From contig JACKBX010000002.1 of the NCBI GenBank assembly GCA_020634375.1, forward strand, positions 248,001 to 312,000: a stretch of 64,000 nucleotides of DNA, in the 5' to 3' direction. Shown here one piece after another: positions 52,001-58,070 of the stretch; the first letter of the stretch is position 1; each line of letters starts with the position of its first letter. The position numbers were made by a program, and so were the translations under genes. The notes beneath the pieces are model-generated. The model searched no databases. It was not told where the DNA came from and worked only from the letters and a program-made list of their open reading frames with translations. The stretch is from Ardenticatenaceae bacterium (GTDB taxonomy: Bacteria > Chloroflexota > Anaerolineae > Promineifilales > Promineifilaceae).

Positions 52001-52296
52001 CGCAAGCTGCCCCCATCCACGTACTCCATAGCAATGAACAAGCCCTTCTCCGAATCGCCAAAATCGAAAATACGCACAATAGAGGGGTTATCGAGGCGAG
52101 CGGCCGTTTTTGCTTCTTGCACAAGCCGGTCGCGGAATTCGCTCTGGCGGGCAAAATGAGCGTGCATCAATTTGATAGCGATGGCACGATCCAGGTTTAG
52201 ATCATAAGCACGGTACACTGTACCCATGCCGCCATCACCCAACAAAGAATCTATCCGGTAGCGATTATTGATGGTTTGACCGACAAGACTGGTCAT
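49003..52296 (-). CDS. Ser/Thr protein kinase with FHA, TSP3-like and CBM9-like domains
   Basis: A 1097-residue membrane kinase from ATG 52296. The cytoplasmic kinase domain (about 10-290) is complete: GxGxxG at 20-25, Lys42, HRDVKPGN with Asp140, DFG at 168-170 and GTPMYMSPEQ. An FHA domain (about 325-410) has GRN, SRHH and NGT. Then come beta-sandwich domains, a membrane helix near 700, Asp-rich thrombospondin-3/calcium-type repeats (DTDGDGLTDGEE-like), a Thr/Pro linker, and a C-terminal domain resembling CBM9/DOMON (PPTIDGNFNIVEWPG). The outside part may bind calcium and carbohydrate and signal inward. In-frame sequence upstream of ATG 52296 is judged non-coding. Confidence 0.93.
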   Translation of the reverse strand: MTSLVGQTINNRYRIDSLLGDGGMGTVYRAYDLNLDRAIAIKLMHAHFARQSEFRDRLVQEAKTAARLDNPSIVRIFDFGDSEKGLFIAMEYVDGGSLRDHLQRLQRMKKFLPLTQSLQIAAQIADALHYAHSLGIIHRDVKPGNIILKKLEQADQPNEAPFRAVLTDFGLVKLQEGADITQSGMTLGTPMYMSPEQCEGKPLDGRSDLYGLGVVLYELITNHLPFDFQTLSEAISTHRGRVMPTSASQYRGDVPKLIDGLLRRALAKDPSERFATGREMVRNLRSAIVSLEGAPTRVMSRQEVDILEQVSEPPAGYELYIETPEQPVSIVPLTLPVLTIGRNADNNIVLPTDGVSRHHARLQATSLGWEVVDLGGINGTWLDGRRLRSETPTPMQPDSRLKIGPYELVLHAPRKEHPDPIPAGDAAPGHITPGISHSAGQDALPTQQMQVQTGAASSTPTSLGLYLSRDKISVTPGQPVQLTVEVVNRSEVADRVRLRVSGIQEDWVTLEGFKDIAAGATVPLTVTIRPPRSAKTPTGRQRFRLELVSQKQPTIQVGTTASLFIGTFVEFEASLDGAEIRLPATVTVMIRNTGNGVGEFSLVGQDRQNGLRFQGERGRIRLEAGQAARVELDVAARSQRLFNSSELFPYEVVVRSAAGGEQRLRGEAQSGTLLPAGLVYALVFVVTFACVIAGIVFVTNRDRIFGGGVEPTSTIPVAVLSEGSLTPDLTLTPVVTASATAVTDDTDNDGLTDSQEEALGTDPNNPDTDGDGLTDGEEMLQWGSDPRKRDSDGDILDDWQEVMTYKTSPIKADTDGDGVNDGLEVAQGTDPLSQDIPTAVPSETPIPSATFTPAPSDTPGPTATPSQTPTPTLTSTPAPTATPTQTPLPTSTATQVPTETPTATPTVTPIPSLSLACADAPPTIDGNFNIVEWPGGPLFQIQPGTNTARLVQVYVLRDAAHLYMAFLVNDDTTDVTDSVRMYFDTTNNGGDPDTSDRFFQIGRDSTTAVLAGIGNNSDGQEWNNGYSSTNWAAGITSSGGQWVIEMQIDAAAEMGALTNPFGMMVQVLYTGDFTTWPDGASSTALNTWQDMGDAVCP

Positions 52297-52310
52297 AAAA
52301 GACTCCAATT

Positions 52311-52338
52311 GACAATTTGCGATTAACGATTGACGATT
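52311..52338. repeat. Heptamer-like repeat GATTAACGATTGACGATT
   Basis: Words of the form (T)TGCGATTAACGATTGACGATTCAG lie directly upstream of the kinase gene. The same words occur at 62256-62283. Confidence 0.7.
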
Positions 52339-52366
52339 CAGGTGAGACGCACTTTTGAAGTGGGTC

Positions 52367-53407
52367 TCACCTTGTAACAATAGTATGAAGCGTGTGCAGC
52401 AATTTGTCTACCTCTGCTTCACGAACCCAGTAGTGGGTGACGGCGCGAAAGCGGCGAGGGCCACTGCCGCCCAGGTAGATGTTCTCTTGGCGCAGGGCAT
52501 GGATGATGTCTTTAGGAGAATGAGGTACATCATCGGCCAAGCTGAAGAAAACGATGTTGGTTTTAACGGCCGTTACATCCACCACAATCCCCGGAATCTG
52601 CGCCAGTCCCTGAGCCAACCGCTGTGCGCTGGCATGGTCATCCGCCAAACGCTCGACCATTTCATCCAACGCTATTAATCCGGCAGCAGCCAAGATGCCC
52701 GCCTGCCTCATGCCGCCGCCCAATGATTTGCGCACGCGCCGCGCCTTATGAATGAAATCGGCGGAACCGCAAAGCAAAGACCCCACGGGCGCACACAACC
52801 CTTTGCTCAGGCAAAAAGACACGGAGTCTACGTGTTGAGTGACGTGGCTGGCATCTACCCCCAGGGCAACGGCCGCATTGAACAGCCGCGCCCCATCCAT
52901 ATGCACGGCCAATCCGTGCTGGTCAGCGATTGCCCTGATAGCGGCAAAATAATCAAGGGGGATGGGGTAGCCACCGCGCTCGCCATAGCTGTTTTCCACC
53001 AGGATGAGGCGGCTGTGCGGTAAATGGGGGTTGTCAGGGCGGATGGCCTGAGTAACGGCCGTCAAATCCATGCGGCCCATCTCATCTGTTGGCAGAGGAT
53101 GGGGCACAATGCCGCCCAGAGAAGCCATACCACCGGCCTCCCATTTATACGTGTGTCCATCTTCACCTACAATCGCCTCGTCGCCGCGTGTAGCATGGCT
53201 GAGAATACTGATCAAATTGCCCATTGTGCCGCTAGAAACGAAAAGCCCCGCCTCTTTGCCCAATTTCGCGGCTGCCATTTCCTCTAATTGATTGATAGTA
53301 GGGTCTTCACCATAAACATCGTCGCCTACCGGTGCGTTTGCCATTGCCTGACGCATTGCCGGGGTAGGCCAGGTTACTGTATCGGAGCGGAAGTCTATTT
53401 TGTCCAT
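52367..53407 (-). CDS. ltaE: Low-specificity threonine aldolase
   Basis: A 346-residue fold-type-I PLP enzyme that cleaves L-(allo)threonine to glycine and acetaldehyde. The pyridoxal Lys is Lys202 (SFCLSKGLCAPVGS), with Asp171 (VHMDGARLFNAA) and the opening DFRSDTVTWPTPAMRQAM. ATG 53407 gives the family N-terminus. An in-frame 116-residue extension exists only because the 42-bp repeats upstream are open on both strands. The final codons lie next to the kinase gene 5' end. Confidence 0.93.
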   Translation of the reverse strand: MDKIDFRSDTVTWPTPAMRQAMANAPVGDDVYGEDPTINQLEEMAAAKLGKEAGLFVSSGTMGNLISILSHATRGDEAIVGEDGHTYKWEAGGMASLGGIVPHPLPTDEMGRMDLTAVTQAIRPDNPHLPHSRLILVENSYGERGGYPIPLDYFAAIRAIADQHGLAVHMDGARLFNAAVALGVDASHVTQHVDSVSFCLSKGLCAPVGSLLCGSADFIHKARRVRKSLGGGMRQAGILAAAGLIALDEMVERLADDHASAQRLAQGLAQIPGIVVDVTAVKTNIVFFSLADDVPHSPKDIIHALRQENIYLGGSGPRRFRAVTHYWVREAEVDKLLHTLHTIVTR

Positions 53408-53430
53408 AAGGGGAAGTTTAGGGGAAGTGG

Positions 53431-53460
53431 GCAAGTTTGCAAGTGGCAAGTTTGCAAGTG
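53431..53460. repeat. Heptamer island, GCAAGTT words
   Basis: GCAAGTTTGCAAGTGGCAAGTTTGCAAGTG, direct words only with no inverted arm, lying immediately before the 42-bp repeats. Confidence 0.85.
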
Positions 53461-53578
53461 AAAAAAGTAAGGGTTCGGCGACCACCGAGGGCATGGTTTG
53501 TGGAAAAAGCAGGGGTTCGGCGACCGCCGAGGGTATGGTTTGTGGAAAAAGTAGGGGTTCGGCGACCGCCGAGGGCAG
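53460..53578. repeat. Three tandem 42-bp repeats
   Basis: Units starting at 53460 (43 bp), 53503 (42 bp) and 53545 (partial) share GAAAAAGTAGGGGTTCGGCG followed by ACCGCCGAGGGTATGGTTTGTG. The embedded TCGGCGACCGCCGA is self-complementary. A TATAAT hexamer (53579-53584) follows the last unit, close to the rlmA start. 42 bp is a multiple of both 3 and 7, so both strands stay open. It lies between divergent promoters. Confidence 0.85.
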
Positions 53579-53591
53579 TATAATTGAGCTT

Positions 53592-54458
53592 ATGAATGAC
53601 ATGGAACGTTGTGTACGGCCGTTAACCTGCCCCATTTGCCACGATGGATTGACGCGCAAAGGGAATCGTCTTGCTTGCCCACAGGGGCACAGCTTTGATT
53701 TGGCCCGCGAGGGGTATGTGAATTTGCTGCCCACAAACCGCCGCCTGCCGCCCACAGTTGGCGATTCAGCAGAGATGCTGCAGGCGCGGCGGCGTTTTTT
53801 GGATGGCGGGCATTATGCGCCGCTGGCGGCACGGCTGCCGCAGGTGATGCAGGAATGGGCGACCACACTCAACCGCGCCGCGCCGCTGACACTGTTGGAC
53901 TGCGGCTGCGGCGAGGGGTATTACGGGGAATGGGTGCGTGGGGCGTTGGCTGGAAGTGGCGTTTGCTCGTTTGGGATGGATGTGGCGAAAACGGCCGTCA
54001 AGATGGCCGCTCGTCGTTATCCACATACGCAGTTTGTGGCCGCCGACGTCAACGGGCGGCTGCCCTTTGCCGACCAATCCATTGATTTGCTGCTAGACAT
54101 TTTTGCGCCGCGCCATGCGGCCGAGTTTGGGCGTGTTGTCAGCGGAGCGCTGCTGGCAGTCATCCCCAGGCAAGCGCATCTACACAGCCTGCGCCAGGCA
54201 TTGGGGCTGCTAAACATTGAGGTGGATAAAGCGGAAAAGGTCGTGGAGGGCTTACGGTCGTATTTCCAACTGGCACACACGGAAACGCTGACTTTTCCCC
54301 TGGCGCTGACCCCATCGCAGTTGGTTGATTTGATAGGAATGACGCCGAACGGCCGTCACCTAAGCCGCACACAAATTGAAGCAATGGCGGGCAGTGCGCC
54401 GGAAACAGAAGCCAGTTTTCAGATATTGGTCCTTCGGCACATGAAACGTGATGCGTGA
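53592..54458 (+). CDS. rlmA: RlmA-type 23S rRNA (guanine-N1) methyltransferase
   Basis: A 288-residue SAM enzyme of the RlmA(I)/TlrB family, which methylates G745 or G748 in 23S rRNA. The N-terminal zinc-binding module CPICHDGLTRKGNRLACPQGHSFDLAREGYVNLLP has the family Cys4-type pattern. The SAM motif is LLDCGCGEGYYGEW (about 98-111), with DIFAPRHAAEFGRVV as motif IV. ATG 53592 is chosen over an upstream frame passing through the 42-bp repeats. The stop codon lies in a CGTGAAA heptamer island. Confidence 0.92.
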   Translation: MNDMERCVRPLTCPICHDGLTRKGNRLACPQGHSFDLAREGYVNLLPTNRRLPPTVGDSAEMLQARRRFLDGGHYAPLAARLPQVMQEWATTLNRAAPLTLLDCGCGEGYYGEWVRGALAGSGVCSFGMDVAKTAVKMAARRYPHTQFVAADVNGRLPFADQSIDLLLDIFAPRHAAEFGRVVSGALLAVIPRQAHLHSLRQALGLLNIEVDKAEKVVEGLRSYFQLAHTETLTFPLALTPSQLVDLIGMTPNGRHLSRTQIEAMAGSAPETEASFQILVLRHMKRDA

Positions 54459-54503
54459 AACGTGAAAACAAGCGCATCACGTTTCACGTTTTACGTTTCA
54501 CGC
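54441..54503. repeat. Heptamer island, CGTGAAA words
   Basis: ATGAAACGTGATGCGTGAAACGTGAAAAC followed by GCATCACGTTTCACGTTTTACGTTTCACGCC. The left arm encodes the last residues and stop of rlmA. Confidence 0.85.
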
Positions 54504-54506
54504 CAC

Positions 54507-55202
54507 CTACAACGCCATATCATTACGATAACGGTGAAAAGCATCGGGGCGCAAGAAGAAGAAAATAGCCAATGAGCCAATAAACCCACCAAGATGTGCC
54601 CAGTGAGCTATGCCATAATGTGTGTCGTTGAGTAGAGTGTCGGCGGCGGGAAGCAGTTGCAGCGCAAAGAAGTAAAGAATGAGCCAGTAAGCACGGATTT
54701 TGGGCACAATAGGCACAAACCACAAGAATATGAGTGTGCGAATACGCCCGCCAGGGTACAAAATGAGGTAGGCCCCCATCACGCCATAGATGGCCCCGCT
54801 TGCACCGATCCCCGGAATGTCGGAATTGGCGCGGGCCAGGTTGTAAACAATCTCGGCAATGGCCCCTGCTGTCAGATAAAAGAGCAGGAATCGCCAGGGA
54901 CCACAAGCATCTTCTACGCGACGGCCGTACACCCACAACCCCAACATATTGCCAAACAAGTGCAGCGGCCCGGCATGAATAAACATCTGCGTGATCACGG
55001 AGAGTGCCCCTGCCCCCTGCTGCGACAATAATGCGGCCGGAATCACGCCAAAGCGGTGGATGAACACCATGTATATTTCATCCCCTTGCAAAAGCAAGAA
55101 AATTTCGTACCCCAGCACCAGCGTATTGAGGACGATAATCGCCACAACCATGTAGGGAAAGCGGATATAGCGGTTGGGTTCGGTGTCGTTAAGCGGGAAC
55201 AT
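54507..55202 (-). CDS. Rhomboid-family intramembrane serine protease
   Basis: A 231-residue protein with about six membrane helices. The catalytic pair is Ser135 (GIGASGAIYGVMG) and His203 (HWAHLGGFIGS), with the helix-2 motif GPLHLFGNMLGLWVYG and the L1 loop region WRFLLFYLTAG. It cleaves transmembrane substrates within the bilayer; none can be named. It lies between two heptamer islands and looks monocistronic. Confidence 0.93.
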   Translation of the reverse strand: MFPLNDTEPNRYIRFPYMVVAIIVLNTLVLGYEIFLLLQGDEIYMVFIHRFGVIPAALLSQQGAGALSVITQMFIHAGPLHLFGNMLGLWVYGRRVEDACGPWRFLLFYLTAGAIAEIVYNLARANSDIPGIGASGAIYGVMGAYLILYPGGRIRTLIFLWFVPIVPKIRAYWLILYFFALQLLPAADTLLNDTHYGIAHWAHLGGFIGSLAIFFFLRPDAFHRYRNDMAL

Positions 55203-55213
55203 GGATTGACTCT

Positions 55214-55274
55214 AACAAGTCCGCAAGTGGCAAGTTTGCAAGTACCGACAACCAAAGGCCACTTGCCACTTGCA
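55214..55274. repeat. Heptamer island, GCAAGTG words
   Basis: AACAAGTCCGCAAGTGGCAAGTTTGCAAGT and then complements AAGGCCACTTGCCACTTGC, in the 75-base gap between rhomboid and the TPR gene. Confidence 0.85.
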
Positions 55275-55277
55275 GGC

Positions 55278-56477
55278 TTAATTGCTAATCATGGGCTGAT
55301 AAATAGCAAGCCGCTGGAGGGCATTAAAGGCTAGAAAGATGAAAGGGATGGAGATGAGAACGACACTCAAGACGTTGAGTAGGGTGCGGGTGATAAAATC
55401 AGCACGGCCGTCTGTACCCAACAGGGTTTGCCCCAGTGTATGATGAGGAATGTGCATTACAATGACCCCAATGAAGCTGCCAAGCAGCACAATTAATCCC
55501 CCCAACGCCAGCAGCGGTGACTGGCTGAGTGGTTTGAAGCCACTGTGCAGGAACCACAACAAGCCATACAGCAGAGTTGGGCCAAGGCTCATACGCCACA
55601 GGGTATAAGTTGGACTGCTTAGTTTAATGGGGGGTAAATCGCGCTGACGCACTGCCGTTTCTAACCGTTTTTGGGCAATGGTGCGAGAAACGGCCGTGCT
55701 CGCATTCTCCGTTGCTGTCTGGTAAGCGACAATCGCCCGTTCCCATTCCCCCTGCTCCTCAAATACCCGCCCTTGTGCCAGCGCATAATTTGGCTCCGGT
55801 TCTGGAGGCGGGATAAATTTTTGCTGACGGTACAAATGATGTAAGCGGCGAACCTGTCGCAGCCGTTTTTTGGCAATCGCCTCATCCACTGTTGATTTCA
55901 CCTGATTCAGGGTCAGTTTATACAAGTGTGCCGCTTGCAAGAGATCATTCTGCGCTTCGTACGCCTTTGCCAGGGCAATATTGTCGTCTTGCGTGAGTTG
56001 TAGCTGCGTCAAGCGCACACGCGCTTCACGGTGAGAGGGATTGTGCTGCACAGTCCGCCCCAAAAAGATAATCTGGTCTTCCACACTGTCTACAAGTTGG
56101 CTCAAGCCATACCAGGCGGCAGCATCATCAGGGGCATGCTGAACCTGATGAATGAGGGCGCGATAGGTTTCTTGACGACGGCCGTTTTCCCACCCCCTTA
56201 GGTCTTCATAATCACCATCACCATTTACCAACACGCCCGCTTCCCGCCGCACCTGGGCCAGCCGTTTGCGTGTTTGCACCCGCTGCGGGTTAATGGCAAT
56301 GGCATTTTCTAAAGCGATAATGCGGTCATCCACATTATCTATCACGTCACTCAACCACAGCCAGGCCATCTCATTTTGGGGGTCTTCCCTGACCAGCGCC
56401 AACAAGAGTTCTTGGGCTTCATCGCGGTTGCCAGACTGAACGGCCGTAATCGCCTCACGCAGATTCTGAGAAATCAT
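55278..56477 (-). CDS. TPR protein with C-terminal membrane helices
   Basis: A 399-residue protein: TPR-like helical pairs from about 1 to 290 (DEAQELLLALVREDPQNEMAWLWLS opens the array), then a C-terminal region with three membrane helices (about 305-320, 335-360 and 370-390). No enzymatic motif is visible. This layout recurs in Chloroflexota hypothetical proteins. Putative role: a membrane-tethered scaffold. A GC-rich inverted repeat and the terminator of the upstream gene lie in the 291-base gap before it; otherwise that gap shows nothing. Confidence 0.75.
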   Translation of the reverse strand: MISQNLREAITAVQSGNRDEAQELLLALVREDPQNEMAWLWLSDVIDNVDDRIIALENAIAINPQRVQTRKRLAQVRREAGVLVNGDGDYEDLRGWENGRRQETYRALIHQVQHAPDDAAAWYGLSQLVDSVEDQIIFLGRTVQHNPSHREARVRLTQLQLTQDDNIALAKAYEAQNDLLQAAHLYKLTLNQVKSTVDEAIAKKRLRQVRRLHHLYRQQKFIPPPEPEPNYALAQGRVFEEQGEWERAIVAYQTATENASTAVSRTIAQKRLETAVRQRDLPPIKLSSPTYTLWRMSLGPTLLYGLLWFLHSGFKPLSQSPLLALGGLIVLLGSFIGVIVMHIPHHTLGQTLLGTDGRADFITRTLLNVLSVVLISIPFIFLAFNALQRLAIYQPMISN

Positions 56478-56727
56478 CGCCTCATACTATACACGGCCGT
56501 TCATTCATGCAAATGGGGTAATTGTCCCGATCAACATACCTAAACGACAAAACGGGCCTACGTGGAAAAAAGGAGGATAAAACCACGTAAACCCGCTTTG
56601 CCAGTTTGGTATGGATGGTAGCAGATGGTTTATTCACAATGTCGCATCATCATGAATCATCTAAACGCTTAGATGCCGCTCCATGCAAAAGGTGACAAAT
56701 TTGCCAAAATCCATTTTCCAAACAAAA

Positions 56728-56750
56728 AAGGCGGGCAAAATGCCCACCTT
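56728..56750 (-). terminator. Intrinsic terminator of the AI-2E family gene
   Basis: AAGGCGGGCA (56728-56737) pairs with TGCCCACCTT (56741-56750) with one mismatch; on the minus strand it is followed by TTTTTTG. It lies about 20 bases downstream of the stop at 56769. Confidence 0.8.
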
Positions 56751-56768
56751 ACTCTGAAAACAACCTTA

Positions 56769-58004
56769 TCAGCGCCGCCGCATACGCTGCAACAAATCGC
56801 GCCCACGATGCCACAATCCACGCAGTCGCTCACGCAGCGGCGGGGCAGGCGGCGGCATTTCCTCCTCCGACACCGGAAAAGGATGCAAGTCAAACATCTT
56901 GCGCCAGGCATATACCCCCACCAGTTTTAATGTAGCCACTACAGGCGCTGCCAAAATCGCCCCTAAAATCCCGGCTATCGCCCCCCCCATAAACACCGCC
57001 ACCATCACCAGCAGCGGATGCAAATCCAAAGCGTCACCCACGATACGCGGAACGAGCAAATTATTCTCTAATTGCTGGATGATAAACATCAGACCCAACA
57101 CAACCAACGCATACTGCCAACCTAACAATCCAAAATAATTAACAGGCTGCACCAAAGCAACAGCAACGGCCGCACCCGCCCCAATCACCGGCCCCAACAC
57201 TGGAATGAATTCCAGCAGCCCTGATAAAATGCCCAAGGCCAGAGCGTTTTGCACCCCTAAAATGCTTAACCCCAGCCAGACCAAAAAGCCAATCACCAGC
57301 CCCAAAATCACCTGACCGCGCAGGTATGCGCTCCAAATACGACCAAACTCACGCGTCAACCGTTCCGCATCGTAACGATAGCCCGGAGTTTGCGCAAAAT
57401 CGCCCACGTAGCCACCCAGCTTAGGGATTTCAATGGCAACATAAATCGAAATGACGAAAACAAAAAAGAGCTGCCCGACCAATCCTACAACGGTTGTTGC
57501 AGCCTGGCCCACAAATTGACCGCTTTGTGACAGCGCCGGTTCCAGCAATCCCACAATCTGATTGGTAATGCTGTCCCAGGGAATGATAATCGGATCAAGC
57601 TGAAAACTGCCGATGTGAATTGGCTCCGTGCGTGTGGTTAAATCCTGAAAAACATCTGTTACTCGGTCAATTAATAAGGGCACTTCATCAATCAACGTGC
57701 TGATTTGTTGATAAGCAGCCACCCCCAGAGCAATGAGCGCCCAGATGAAAGCCGCCGCGACCAGCAAATAAGCTAACAAAATCACAGTGCTGCGTTTGAG
57801 CGAGGTGCGTTCATCTACAAAATTAACGATGGGATTGAGCAAATAGGCCAGAATGACGGCAATCACCAATTGCGCGATGAGGGATTGGAAGCGGTACGCC
57901 AGCAGCGCAAAAAGCAACAAGGTGATGATAGTGACTACACTTTTCATCGTTCGCCCCCAAGGGGGCGAGGTATATTCGGGAGTTGGCAGTGGTTCTTGAG
58001 ACAT
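56769..58004 (-). CDS. AI-2E family (PerM/UPF0118) membrane protein
   Basis: A 411-residue protein with about eight membrane helices in the PerM layout: two N-terminal pairs, a polar central region with LDPIIIPWD, and a C-terminal pore-like part (GILSGLLEFIPVLGPVIGAG; IQQLENNLLVPRIVGDALDLHPLLVMVAVFMGGAIAGILGAILAAP), followed by a basic tail. Family members export AI-2 or other solutes or act as ion/antibiotic exporters; the substrate is not predictable. Confidence 0.92.
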   Translation of the reverse strand: MSQEPLPTPEYTSPPWGRTMKSVVTIITLLLFALLAYRFQSLIAQLVIAVILAYLLNPIVNFVDERTSLKRSTVILLAYLLVAAAFIWALIALGVAAYQQISTLIDEVPLLIDRVTDVFQDLTTRTEPIHIGSFQLDPIIIPWDSITNQIVGLLEPALSQSGQFVGQAATTVVGLVGQLFFVFVISIYVAIEIPKLGGYVGDFAQTPGYRYDAERLTREFGRIWSAYLRGQVILGLVIGFLVWLGLSILGVQNALALGILSGLLEFIPVLGPVIGAGAAVAVALVQPVNYFGLLGWQYALVVLGLMFIIQQLENNLLVPRIVGDALDLHPLLVMVAVFMGGAIAGILGAILAAPVVATLKLVGVYAWRKMFDLHPFPVSEEEMPPPAPPLRERLRGLWHRGRDLLQRMRRR

Positions 58005-58032
58005 ACTAGCTCCAAATTAAAGGGTGAAAATA

Positions 58033-58070
58033 ATCATCACTGGTCAATCACCAATTGTCAATTACCAATT
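58033..58070. repeat. CAATTACCAATT word island
   Basis: TGGTCAATCACCAATTGTCAATTACCAATTTCG repeats a 7-9 bp word. The right part encodes the last codons of the fusion gene on the minus strand (ending Glu-Ile-Gly-Asn). Confidence 0.6.

Noticed and set aside
53400..53591. N-terminal extension of rlmA or ltaE
   Set aside because: The extra frames run through 42-bp tandem repeats and are open on both strands; family-typical starts lie at 53592 and 53407.
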